Of a stretch of DNA of 64,000 bases, positions 56,619-64,000 are shown in pieces. Position 1 is the stretch's first letter; each line of letters begins with the position of its first letter. The stretch is from contig NZ_QVAI01000012.1 of NCBI RefSeq assembly GCF_003427025.1, positions 1-64,000 on the forward strand. Direction: 5' to 3'. The translations under genes and the position numbers were made by a program. Source of the DNA: Jiangella endophytica (GTDB lineage: Bacteria > Actinomycetota > Actinomycetes > Jiangellales > Jiangellaceae). The notes beneath the pieces are model-generated. The model was not told the DNA's origin and ran no database searches. It saw only the letters and a program-made list of their open reading frames with translations.

Positions 56619-57437
56619 ATGACCGCACGCATACTCCGTCCCACGATCCTGCTGGTGCTCGGCGCCATCTGGCTGGCCCCGATCTACCTGCTGCTGGTCA
56701 ACGCCAGCAAGGCCCCCGCGCAGTACGCCGCCGACCAGGTGTGGAAGCCCATCAGCGACTTCGCCCTGTTCGACAACATGCGCGAGGCCTGGGAGATCGG
56801 CGGCCTGGGCGAGGCCGTCACGAGCACGCTGCTCTACAGCGTCATCGGGCCCGCGCTGGCGGTGCTGTTCGGCGCGGCCATCGGCTTCGCCATCGTCGCG
56901 CTGCGGCTCAGGCACGGGTTCTTCTGGTTCGTGCTGGTGTTCGGCGGCACGGTGTTCCCGCTGCAGATGATCCTGATGCCGCTGTTCGTCGGCTACGTCG
57001 AGGCCGGCATCTACGACAGCCGGCTCGGCATGATCGCCATCTACACGGCCGTCACCGTGCCGTTCGCGGCGCTGGTCATGCGCAACTTCCTCGGCGGCAT
57101 CGCGCATCAGGTGTTCGAGGCGGCGGTCGTCGACGGCGCCAGCACCTGGCGGATCTTCTGGCGCATCTACCTGCCGATGTCCACCAGCGCGCTGGTGGCG
57201 GTGTTCATCCTGCAGGCCACGTTCGTCTGGAACGACCTGCTGCTGGGGCTGGCGCTGAGCCAGTCCAACGACGTCCGGCCGCTCATGACGGCAGCGGCCG
57301 CGCTGCAGGACACCTACGGCGGGCTGCAACTGACGGCGGTGCTGGCCGGCGGTCTGCTGGTGTCGCTGCCGACGGTGGTCCTCTTCCTGTCCACCCAGCG
57401 GATCTTCAGCCGGGGTCTCAACCTCGGTCAGTTCTAG
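56619..57437 (+). CDS. sugar ABC transporter permease (MalG-like)
   Basis: The 272-residue membrane protein has six hydrophobic segments and the EAA loop EAAVVDGASTWRIFWRIYLP. It partners the MalF-like permease, whose stop is 4 nt upstream. The ATPase is probably a shared MsiK-like protein encoded elsewhere, as in streptomycetes. Confidence 0.92.
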   Translation: MTARILRPTILLVLGAIWLAPIYLLLVNASKAPAQYAADQVWKPISDFALFDNMREAWEIGGLGEAVTSTLLYSVIGPALAVLFGAAIGFAIVALRLRHGFFWFVLVFGGTVFPLQMILMPLFVGYVEAGIYDSRLGMIAIYTAVTVPFAALVMRNFLGGIAHQVFEAAVVDGASTWRIFWRIYLPMSTSALVAVFILQATFVWNDLLLGLALSQSNDVRPLMTAAAALQDTYGGLQLTAVLAGGLLVSLPTVVLFLSTQRIFSRGLNLGQF

Positions 57438-57447
57438 GAGGCGTGCG

Positions 57448-58242
57448 ATGAGAGTGGCCGTGGTCACCGGCGGCGGCGCGGGCATCGGCCGGGCGGTCGT
57501 GGAGCGGCTGGCCGGCGACGGCGAGCTGGTGGTGGCGCTCGACCGCGACGCCGCCGCGCTCGACCGGCTGGCCACCGACGCCGCGGTCCGCGGGTGGCAG
57601 CTGCGGACCTCGCCGCTCGACGTGGCCGACGCCGCCGCCGTCGAGGCGTGCGCCGCCGAGCTCACCGACCGGTACGGCAGCATCGACACGCTGGTCTGTG
57701 CCGCCGGCATCCAGCGCTACGGCACCGTCGAAGAGACCAGCATGGAGCTGTTCGACGAGGTCATCGACGTGAACTTGCGTGGCGTCTTCGCGGTCTGCCA
57801 CTTCCTGATGCCGCTGCTGCGGGCCGACGGCGGCGGCGCCGTCGTGGTCGTCGCGTCGGTGCAGTCGTACCAGTCGCAGACTCGGGTCGCGGCATACGCG
57901 GCGTCGAAGGGCGCGCTCGTCGCGCTGGTCCGGTCGATGGCGCTCGACCACGCGCCCGACGGCGTCCGCGTCAACGCCGTCCTGCCCGGCTCGGTCGACA
58001 CCCCGATGCTGCGCTGGGCCGCCGATCTGCACGCCGAGGGCCGTCCCGCCGACGACGTCGTCGCCGAGTGGGGCCGTTCGCACCCGCTGGGCCGGGTCGC
58101 GCTGCCGTCCGAGGTGGCCGACGCCGTCGCCTACCTGGCCGGGCCGCAGGCCGGCTTCGTCACCGGCACCGACCTCGTGGTCGACGGCGGCCTGCGGGCC
58201 GGCCTGCCCGTGGCGCTACCCGAGCACGTGAAGGAGAACTGA
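57448..58242 (+). CDS. short-chain dehydrogenase/reductase
   Basis: The 264-residue classical SDR has the cofactor motif [11 protein letters not shown] (Gly-rich), NAG-equivalent CAAGIQ, catalytic Ser in [21 protein letters not shown] (Tyr and Lys) and a terminal VDGGLRAG. It most likely oxidises a sugar, sugar alcohol or sugar acid with NAD(P). GGAGG upstream supports the ATG. It lies between the permeases and the enolase-superfamily gene, so it probably handles an intermediate of the same pathway. Confidence 0.9.
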   Translation: MRVAVVTGGGAGIGRAVVERLAGDGELVVALDRDAAALDRLATDAAVRGWQLRTSPLDVADAAAVEACAAELTDRYGSIDTLVCAAGIQRYGTVEETSMELFDEVIDVNLRGVFAVCHFLMPLLRADGGGAVVVVASVQSYQSQTRVAAYAASKGALVALVRSMALDHAPDGVRVNAVLPGSVDTPMLRWAADLHAEGRPADDVVAEWGRSHPLGRVALPSEVADAVAYLAGPQAGFVTGTDLVVDGGLRAGLPVALPEHVKEN

Positions 58243-58246
58243 GTTC

Positions 58247-59491
58247 GTGAAGATCGTCGACGTGCGCGCCACCACCGTGACGGTGCCGCTGCAGGCGCCG
58301 CTGCGACACAGCAACGGGGCGCACTGGGGCCGCTTCGTCCGCACCATCGTCGAGGTCGAGGCCGACAACGGCCTGGTCGGCCTCGGCGAGATGGGCGGTG
58401 GCGGGCAGAGCGCCGAGGACGCCGTCCGCGGTCTGCGCGACTACCTCGTCGGCCACGACCCCGCCCGCACCGAGGCGCTGCGGTTCATGCTGGCCAACCC
58501 GACGGCCAGCCTCTACAACAACCGCACCCAGCTGCTCGCGGCCGTCGAGTTCGCCTGCCTCGACCTGCAGGGCAGGCAGCTGGGCGTGCCGGTGCACGAG
58601 CTGCTCGGCGGCAAGGTCCGCGACCACGTCGAGTTCGCGAGCTACCTGTTCTTCCGTTACCCGGCCGCCGACGGCAGCGGCGAGGTGCGCACGCCGGAGC
58701 AGCTGGTCGCGCACGCCCGTGAGCTGAAGGACGCGCACGGCTTCACCGTGCACAAGCTCAAGGGGGGCGTCTTCCCGCCCGACTACGAGCTGGAGTGCTA
58801 CCGCGCCCTGGCCGACGCGTTCCCCGGCGATCAGCTGCGCCACGACCCCAACGGCGCGTGGTCGCCGGAGGAGTCGGTCCGGTTCGCCGCCGCCATCGAC
58901 GACCTGCGCAACGACTACCTCGAGGACCCGACCTGGGGCATGAACGGCCTGCGCCGGGTCCGCGAGCGCACCGCCATCCCGATCGCCACCAACACCGTCG
59001 TGGTGAACTTCGAACAGCTGGCGGCGAACGTCCGTGACCCTGCCGTCGACGTCGTCCTGCTCGACACCACGTTCTGGGGCGGCATCCGCCCGTGCGTCAA
59101 GGCGGCCGGCGTGTGCGAGACGTTCCAGCTGGGCGTCGCGGTGCACTCGTCCGGCGAGCTGGGCATCCAGTTGGCCACCATGCTGCACCTCGGCGCCGTC
59201 CTGCCGAACCTGTCGTTCGCGGCCGACGCGCATTACCACCACCTGACCGGCGACGTCATCGCCGGCGGGCCGTTCCGGTACCGCGACGGCGGCATCGACG
59301 TGCCCGACGCGCCCGGGCTCGGCGTCGAGCTGGATCGCGACAAGGTCGCCGAGTACGCCGAGCTCTACCGCGAGCTGGGCGGGTACCCGTACGACCGCGA
59401 TCCCGGCCGGCCGGGCTGGTACCCGTTGCTGCCCAACTCCGACTGGGCCGACCCGGCGATGGCCGGCCCCGTCGATCTCGGAGGACGCTGA
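58247..59491 (+). CDS. glucarate-dehydratase-like enolase-superfamily enzyme
   Basis: The 414-residue protein has the mandelate-racemase/enolase capping domain (1-125) and a barrel with a complete glucarate-dehydratase-like set of residues: Lys170 and Lys172 (HKLKGG), Asp200 (RHDPNGAW), Glu226 (YLEDPTWG), Asn249 (ATNTVVVN) and His300 (VHSSGELGI). A dehydration of an acid sugar such as glucarate, galactarate or a related aldonate is predicted, giving a 2-keto-3-deoxy acid. Exact substrate is open. The GTG start is 4 nt after the SDR stop. Confidence 0.9.
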   Translation: MKIVDVRATTVTVPLQAPLRHSNGAHWGRFVRTIVEVEADNGLVGLGEMGGGGQSAEDAVRGLRDYLVGHDPARTEALRFMLANPTASLYNNRTQLLAAVEFACLDLQGRQLGVPVHELLGGKVRDHVEFASYLFFRYPAADGSGEVRTPEQLVAHARELKDAHGFTVHKLKGGVFPPDYELECYRALADAFPGDQLRHDPNGAWSPEESVRFAAAIDDLRNDYLEDPTWGMNGLRRVRERTAIPIATNTVVVNFEQLAANVRDPAVDVVLLDTTFWGGIRPCVKAAGVCETFQLGVAVHSSGELGIQLATMLHLGAVLPNLSFAADAHYHHLTGDVIAGGPFRYRDGGIDVPDAPGLGVELDRDKVAEYAELYRELGGYPYDRDPGRPGWYPLLPNSDWADPAMAGPVDLGGR

Positions 59492-59494
59492 CCG

Positions 59495-61591
59495 ATGCGG
59501 CTCATCCCCACCGTCGACGACTTCACCTCCGACCCGGTGGTGCAGCGCTACGACGACATGGTCAACCCGCCCGGCCTGACCAACTTCCTCGGCGCGGTGC
59601 AGGTCGACCACGACGTCACCGCGGTGCGCAGCGTGAACTTCGCGCCGGTCTCGCACGGCGACACCGTCACCGGTGCGCTCTGGGTCGACGGCCGGCTGTT
59701 CCGGTCCTACGGCGAGCCGGTCACGATCCAGTGGCGGCCGGACCGCGTCGTCCGGTCCGCCCGGCTGGGCGACCTCGCCGTCGAGTCGACGACGGTGACC
59801 CCGCCGGGTGTCGACGGCGTCGTCGTCGACATCGCCGTGACCAACACGTCCGACGCCGAGCGGATGGTCCGGCTGGGCCTGTCGGTCGCGTCGACGGCGA
59901 CCCAGGCCGCGCCGTGGCGGGTGCCGGAGCCGCCGTCGGAGCCGAACGCGCTGGCCCCGCTGCCGGGCCGTGCCGCGCTGCTGGGCCGGGCCGAGACCAC
60001 CGCCGCCGTGAGCGTGCAGGGCTTGGACGCCGACGGCGCCCGGGCCGGCGACCGCACGCTGGAGGTCGACGTCTCCCTGGCGCCCGGCGAGCGGTACCGC
60101 TTCGGCTACGTGCACGTGGTCGGCGCCGACGCCGACGGCGCCCTGGCCGCGTACGACACCGTCGTGGCCGACGTGCCCGGGCAGGTCGCCGCCGCGCGCA
60201 CGCTGTGGGACGACACTCTGCGGGCCGCCTTCACACCCGGGAACGACCAGTTCAGCGGGCACGTGCCGACGCTGGAGACGTCGAACGACGCGCTGCGCCG
60301 GCTGTATTGGTGGGGCGTGCTGGGCGTCATCTGGTTCCGCCGCGACAGCCCGGCCAGCCACCTGGGCCGCGTCTACGACACGCTGATGCCGCGGTACTGG
60401 CAGACCACCACGTTCATCTGGGACTTCAGTCTCAGCTCGATGATCCACGCGCTGCTGGACCCGGTGCCGATGCGCCGCCAGATCGAGCACTGGATCGCGC
60501 TGGACATCCACCGGCACTTCGGCACCGAGTGGCAGACCGGCGGACCGGCCGGCTACTGGTACTCCGTCAACGACTACGCGATGATCCGGCTGGTCCGTGA
60601 CTACGTGCGGTGGAACGGCGAGCCGGGCTTCCTGGACGTCGAGCTGGCCGCCCACGACGGGCCGGCGAAGCCGGTGGCCGGGCACGTCGCCGACTGGGCG
60701 ACGGCCTGGGAGGGCCTGCGCAGGAAGCACGCGCTGGCCGACTACGGCGGCATCGACAACCTGCTCGAGTGCGTCAGCTCCTACGTGCACGAGGTGGCCA
60801 GCCTCAACGCCGCCAACGTGTGGAACCTGCGGGCCGCGGCCGACATCGCGGCGCTGCGCGGCGACGACGGCCTCGCCGGCGACCTGCGGACGAAGGCCGA
60901 CGCGCTGGTCCCGCACGTCGGCGAGCTGTACGTCGAGGGCCAGGGGTTCTGGCACGCGCGCCAGCCCGACGGCCGCATGCTGCCGGTGCGGCACTGCTAC
61001 GACTTCACGACCGTCGGCATGACCATCGCCGCCGATCTGCCGGAGCGGCGGCGCGAGGAGATGGTGGCGTTCTTCGTCCGCGAGCTGCGCACGCCGTCGT
61101 GGATGCGGGCGCTGTCGCCGTACGACGACGACGCCGCGTTCAGCGTCCGCCCGGACCACCAGTGGAACGGCGCCTACCCGGCCTGGCCGGCCGACGCCGC
61201 GCGGTCGCTGATCGAGCTGGGCCGGCCCGACGTCGCCGCCGACTGGCTGACCGGCCTGGCCCGGACCGCCAACCAGGGGCCGCCCGGCCAGGCGCACTTC
61301 GTCGAGGAGGCCGCCGAGCCGCTGAACGGCGGCGCGGTGAAGTCGCCGCCGCAGTTCCCGTACCTCATCGACTGGTCGTGCTCGTCGGCCGGTTCGTGGT
61401 CGGCGCTGGTGGTCGAGGGGTTCTTCGGCGTCCGCCCGGACGTCGACGGGTCGGTGACGGTGCGGTCGCGGCTGGCCGCGGTCGACCCGGACGCGCGGCT
61501 GCGCGGCCTGCGGGCCGGCGGCCGGCTGGTCGACGTCGACGCGAACGGCGTCACGGATTCACAGGGCACGCACAGCTCCGCCGTGGGCTGA
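59495..61591 (+). CDS. six-hairpin glycosidase-like protein, 698 residues, unknown specificity
   Basis: The protein has a beta-rich N-terminal part (about 1-250) and an (alpha/alpha)-toroid C-terminal part (about 260-650). Aromatic and acidic motifs such as RYWQTTTFIWDFSLSSM, GTEWQTGGPAGYWYSVNDYA, LLECVSSYVHEVASLNAANVW and PDHQWNGAYPAWPADAARSLI resemble GH15/GH63/trehalase-like six-hairpin glycosidases, with Asp in FIWDF as a possible catalytic residue. No signal peptide is seen, so it would act in the cytosol on an imported oligosaccharide or glycoside. It starts 3 nt after the dehydratase stop and ends the cluster. No named family is assigned. Confidence 0.82.
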   Translation: MRLIPTVDDFTSDPVVQRYDDMVNPPGLTNFLGAVQVDHDVTAVRSVNFAPVSHGDTVTGALWVDGRLFRSYGEPVTIQWRPDRVVRSARLGDLAVESTTVTPPGVDGVVVDIAVTNTSDAERMVRLGLSVASTATQAAPWRVPEPPSEPNALAPLPGRAALLGRAETTAAVSVQGLDADGARAGDRTLEVDVSLAPGERYRFGYVHVVGADADGALAAYDTVVADVPGQVAAARTLWDDTLRAAFTPGNDQFSGHVPTLETSNDALRRLYWWGVLGVIWFRRDSPASHLGRVYDTLMPRYWQTTTFIWDFSLSSMIHALLDPVPMRRQIEHWIALDIHRHFGTEWQTGGPAGYWYSVNDYAMIRLVRDYVRWNGEPGFLDVELAAHDGPAKPVAGHVADWATAWEGLRRKHALADYGGIDNLLECVSSYVHEVASLNAANVWNLRAAADIAALRGDDGLAGDLRTKADALVPHVGELYVEGQGFWHARQPDGRMLPVRHCYDFTTVGMTIAADLPERRREEMVAFFVRELRTPSWMRALSPYDDDAAFSVRPDHQWNGAYPAWPADAARSLIELGRPDVAADWLTGLARTANQGPPGQAHFVEEAAEPLNGGAVKSPPQFPYLIDWSCSSAGSWSALVVEGFFGVRPDVDGSVTVRSRLAAVDPDARLRGLRAGGRLVDVDANGVTDSQGTHSSAVG

Positions 61592-61664
61592 GCACAGGAT
61601 CGCCGCCGAAGGTCGGGAGGACGTGCACCAGCCGGTGCGCGTTCACCACCTACGGGGAGGTTCG

Positions 61665-62045
61665 ATGTCCGACAGTACGACTGACACTCCTGACCGCCTG
61701 CGGCGCTGGCGCACGCCGATCGTGTCCGCCGCCATCGCCGGCGGGCTGCTGCTCGGCGGTTACGGGATCGCCGCGGCCGCCGACTCCGGCTCGTCCACGC
61801 CGGACACCAGCGAGAGCGAGCCGGCCGCGCCGGACACCGAGTCCGGCCGGCCCGACGCGCCGGAGTCCACTGCGCCGGACCAGGCCCGGCCCGGCCAGCC
61901 GAGTGACGGCGAGGGCCGTGGCGGTCCCGGCGGGGCCGGTTGCGACGAGGCCCCGGACGACGGCCAGGCGCCGGAGGACGGTCAGGCGCCGGACCAGGCG
62001 CCGGAGGGCGAGCAGGGCCGGACGGAGTCGTCCGCGACGACCTGA
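61665..62045 (+). CDS. small exported acidic Pro/Gly-rich protein
   Basis: The 126-residue protein has a Arg-rich N-terminal segment, one hydrophobic helix (about 18-40, TPIVSAAIAGGLLLGGYGIAAAA) and an acidic low-complexity tail with DDGQAPEDGQAPDQAPEG repeats and a single Cys near residue 89. It is probably anchored or secreted. GGGGAGG (61654-61660) sets the ATG at 61665. It is followed by a terminator and the two-component genes; proteins like this are common beside such sensors, but a functional link is only inferred. Confidence 0.75.
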   Translation: MSDSTTDTPDRLRRWRTPIVSAAIAGGLLLGGYGIAAAADSGSSTPDTSESEPAAPDTESGRPDAPESTAPDQARPGQPSDGEGRGGPGGAGCDEAPDDGQAPEDGQAPDQAPEGEQGRTESSATT

Positions 62046-62050
62046 TCGCC

Positions 62051-62080
62051 GAGGCGGAGCCGCCTCGGCGGCTCCGCCTC
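62051..62080 (+). terminator. 14-bp terminator hairpin with an alternative fold
   Basis: Arms 62051-62064 and 62067-62080 are perfectly complementary with a 2-nt loop. A second 11-bp hairpin (62048-62058 with 62061-62071) shares the same bases and excludes the first. It lies 5 nt after the small-protein stop. Confidence 0.7.
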
Positions 62081-62123
62081 TCACAGGAACTTCACGGGAA
62101 CCTCTCAGCGGATCCTCAACCTG
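62080..62123. promoter_or_regulatory. direct repeats, likely response-regulator binding sites
   Basis: Four repeats, CTCACAGGAA (62080), TTCACGGGAA (62091), CTCAGCGGAT (62104) and CTCAACCTG (62115), are spaced 11, 13 and 11 nt, about one helix turn each. OmpR/PhoB regulators bind such tandem repeats. They sit 20-60 nt upstream of the regulator start. Confidence 0.55.
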
Positions 62124-62141
62124 CCTGGATAGACCGGAGCC

Positions 62142-62888
62142 ATGATGGACGCGACGCTCGATCAGGCACCGCTGACCCGCCCGGACGGCACTCCGCCGCG
62201 GATCCTCGTGGTCGACGACGAACCGAACCTGGCCGAACTGCTGACCGCCGCCCTGCGCTACGAGGGCTGGGCGACGTCGACGGCGCTGACCGGCCAGGAC
62301 GCGATCCGCACCGCGATCGACGAGGCGCCGGACGCCGTCGTGCTGGACGTGATGCTGCCCGACGTCGACGGCCTCGGCGTGATGCGCCGGATCCGGGCGC
62401 ATCATCCGGGCGTGCCGGTGCTGTTCCTCACCGCTCGCGACGCCGTCGAGGACCGCGTGGCCGGGCTCACCGCCGGTGGCGACGACTACGTGACCAAGCC
62501 GTTCAGCCTGGAGGAACTCGTGGCCCGGCTGCGCGGGCTGCTGCGCCGGGCCGGTACGGCGCGTCCCGCGGAGGTCTCCGTCCTCGCCGTCGGCGACCTC
62601 GTCATGGACGAGGACGCGCACGAGGTCGAGCGGGCCGGACAGCCGATCCGGCTCACCGCGACCGAGTTCGAGCTGCTCCGCTTCCTGATGCGCAACCCGC
62701 GCCGGGTGCTGTCCAAGGCGCAGATCCTGGACCGCGTCTGGCAGTACGACTTCGGCGGCCAGGAGAACATCGTCGAGCTGTACGTCTCGTACCTGCGGCG
62801 CAAGATCGACAAGGGTCGCGAGCCGATGATCCACACCGTCCGCGGCGTCGGCTACCTGATCAAACCCGCCGCCGAGGCGGGGCCGTGA
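62142..62888 (+). CDS. OmpR/PhoB-family response regulator
   Basis: The 248-residue protein has a receiver domain (about 20-135: VVDDEPNLAELL acidic pair, phosphoacceptor Asp in VVLDVMLPDVDG, Thr in FLTARDAVED, Lys in VTKPFSLEEL) and a C-terminal winged helix (about 150-245, RLTATEFELLRFLMRNPRRVLSK, YVSYLRRKID). It probably activates its own operon and envelope or stress genes after phosphorylation by the kinase encoded next, whose GTG overlaps its stop. The upstream direct repeats support autoregulation. The effector signal is unknown. Confidence 0.94.
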   Translation: MMDATLDQAPLTRPDGTPPRILVVDDEPNLAELLTAALRYEGWATSTALTGQDAIRTAIDEAPDAVVLDVMLPDVDGLGVMRRIRAHHPGVPVLFLTARDAVEDRVAGLTAGGDDYVTKPFSLEELVARLRGLLRRAGTARPAEVSVLAVGDLVMDEDAHEVERAGQPIRLTATEFELLRFLMRNPRRVLSKAQILDRVWQYDFGGQENIVELYVSYLRRKIDKGREPMIHTVRGVGYLIKPAAEAGP

Positions 62889-64000
62889 CCAGGCACCCGC
62901 TGCGCCGGCGGCTGGTCTGGACCGTCGTCGCGCTGGTGTTCGCCGTCACCGCGGCGCTGGCCGTCGTGTCGGCGGTCGCGCTGCGTTCGACGCTCTCCGA
63001 CCAGCTCGACGAGCAGGTCCGGCTGGCCTCGGAGCGGGCCGCGGCAACTCCGCAGCCGGGGCCGCCGGGATCCATCGGCTCCGGCGGGCCGCCCGGCGGC
63101 TCGCACCTCCCGCTCGGCCAGGCCGCCGGCACCGTCAGTGTCTACTACGACGACGGCGAGGTGGTGGACGCCGGGTACATCGACGACGCCGGCACGTTCC
63201 AGCCGCTGGACACCGGGCAGCTCGACGCGCTCGAGGAGCTGCCGCTGGACGGCCGTCTCCACACGGTCGAGCTGCCCGGACTGGGCAGCTACCGGGCCGT
63301 CGCGACGCAGACCCCGCGTGGCGACGCCGTCGTGACCGCGCTGAGCTCCGACGGCGTCTCCGGCACCGTCGGCTCGTACGTGACGGTCGAGGTCGCGCTG
63401 GCCGGGGCCGGCGTCGTGCTGGCCGGGGTCGCGGCGACGGCGCTGGTGCGGCGGGCGCTGCGACCGCTGGACCGGGTCGCCGTCACCGCGCGCCAGGTGT
63501 CCGAGCTGCCGCTGGACAGCGGCGCCGTCGGGCACATCCCGCGGGTACCGCCGGCGCTGGCCGAGGAGCGCGGCGAGGTGGGCGCGGTCGGCGCCGCGTT
63601 CAACCGGATGATCGCCCACGTCGAGACCGCGCTGTCGGCCAGGCACGAGTCGGAGCAGCAGGTCCGCCGGTTCGTCGCCGACGCCAGCCACGAGCTGCGC
63701 ACACCGCTGGCCTCCATCCGCGGCTACGCCGAGCTGGTGCGCCGCTCGCCGGACGAGGTCCCGGCCGCGGCGACGCACGCGATCGGCCGGGTCGAGTCGG
63801 AGGCGCGCCGCATGACCGGGCTGGTCGACGATCTCCTGCTGCTCGCCCGGCTGGACGCGGGCCGGCCGCTGGAGCGGGCGCCGGTGGACCTGGCCGGGCT
63901 CGCCGTCGACGCGATCGCCGACGCGCATGCCGCCGGCCCGGACCACGTCTGGCGGCTCGACCTCGGCACCCGGCCCCGGCCGCTGCTGGTCGACGGCGAC
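62885..64000 (+). CDS. sensor histidine kinase (partial, continues past window)
   Basis: The gene starts with GTG at 62885, overlapping the response-regulator stop by 4 nt, and runs through the last base. The visible 372 residues have two membrane helices (about 10-32 and 165-190) flanking an extracellular sensor with a Gly/Pro-rich start, a HAMP-like segment, and a dimerisation domain with FVADASHELRTPLASIRGYAELV, where His269 is the phosphorylated residue. The ATPase domain lies outside the window. It pairs with the upstream OmpR regulator. Confidence 0.93.
   Translation, partial: MTRHPLRRRLVWTVVALVFAVTAALAVVSAVALRSTLSDQLDEQVRLASERAAATPQPGPPGSIGSGGPPGGSHLPLGQAAGTVSVYYDDGEVVDAGYIDDAGTFQPLDTGQLDALEELPLDGRLHTVELPGLGSYRAVATQTPRGDAVVTALSSDGVSGTVGSYVTVEVALAGAGVVLAGVAATALVRRALRPLDRVAVTARQVSELPLDSGAVGHIPRVPPALAEERGEVGAVGAAFNRMIAHVETALSARHESEQQVRRFVADASHELRTPLASIRGYAELVRRSPDEVPAAATHAIGRVESEARRMTGLVDDLLLLARLDAGRPLERAPVDLAGLAVDAIADAHAAGPDHVWRLDLGTRPRPLLVDGD

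Noticed and set aside
58160-61297. Long minus-strand frame opposite the dehydratase and glycosidase genes
   Set aside because: It is a mirror of two well-supported genes, and the protein is low-complexity Val/Gly/Arg with no motif.

Overview
The window is high-GC (roughly 70-73 %) DNA from an actinobacterium. The evidence is a mycothiol gene (mshB), dense GTG and TTG starts, start codons overlapping upstream stops, actinobacteria-specific families (DUF3117, CU044_5270, a LAL-type LuxR regulator, the Rv0428c-type GNAT) and a gene order that follows, with insertions, the Mycobacterium tuberculosis block Rv1170 to Rv1224: mshB, 7Fe ferredoxin and dapC, dapD, dapE, the LOG-like protein, folP, a DivIVA-like protein, 3-methyladenine glycosylase, DUF3117, O-methyltransferase, sigE, its anti-sigma factor, htrA and tatB. 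The genus cannot be fixed from sequence alone; a soil or endophytic actinomycete of the Jiangella/Nocardioides type is a guess.

1-8391: a GAF-domain regulator diverges from mshB, a small membrane protein and a very long VanW-domain surface protein. A perfect 15-bp hairpin separates this block from a GNAT gene, followed by ferredoxin fdxA. 8388-19928: the diaminopimelate genes dapC, dapD and dapE are spread among an HEXXH peptidase, gamma-glutamyltransferase, a membrane-anchored murein-hydrolase-like protein, an I36-like secreted protein and an ECF sigma/CU044_5270 pair. 20028-29573: amino-acid permease, LAL regulator, folP, a DivIVA-like protein, an SRPBCC protein, a paaX-ech-tag operon and DUF3117. 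29681-34774: leucyl aminopeptidase, small enzymes, and a hydrolase divergent from an HxlR regulator.

34836-41715: a compact minus-strand operon (alcohol dehydrogenase, amidohydrolase, MIP18/DUF59 protein, IclR regulator, FdhF/YdeP-type molybdoenzyme) diverges from fdhD. The first three genes resemble the accessory genes of actinobacterial propane-monooxygenase operons, but no monooxygenase is present. 41729-46520: a GNAT, a large secreted metallophosphoesterase and an exported membrane protein. 46678-52004: O-methyltransferase with an apparent AUU start, then sigE, zinc anti-sigma factor, RseB-like protein, HtrA and TatB, a cell-envelope stress locus.

52005-53584 has no convincing gene but is rich in repeats: a long hairpin, two copies of a 77-nt palindromic element also found at 9508-9684 and 26806-26885, and two copies of a 185-bp direct repeat. 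It marks the end of the Mycobacterium-like gene order. 53585-61591 is a carbohydrate-catabolism cluster: FadR-type regulator, sugar ABC transporter without its ATPase, short-chain dehydrogenase, glucarate-dehydratase-like enolase-superfamily enzyme and an uncharacterised glycosidase-like protein. 61665-64000 holds a small acidic protein and a two-component system whose kinase runs off the end of the window.

Recurring themes are leaderless genes with a TANNNT hexamer 6-7 nt before the start codon, hairpins embedded in stop codons of convergent genes, and dispersed palindromic repeats at gene 3' ends.
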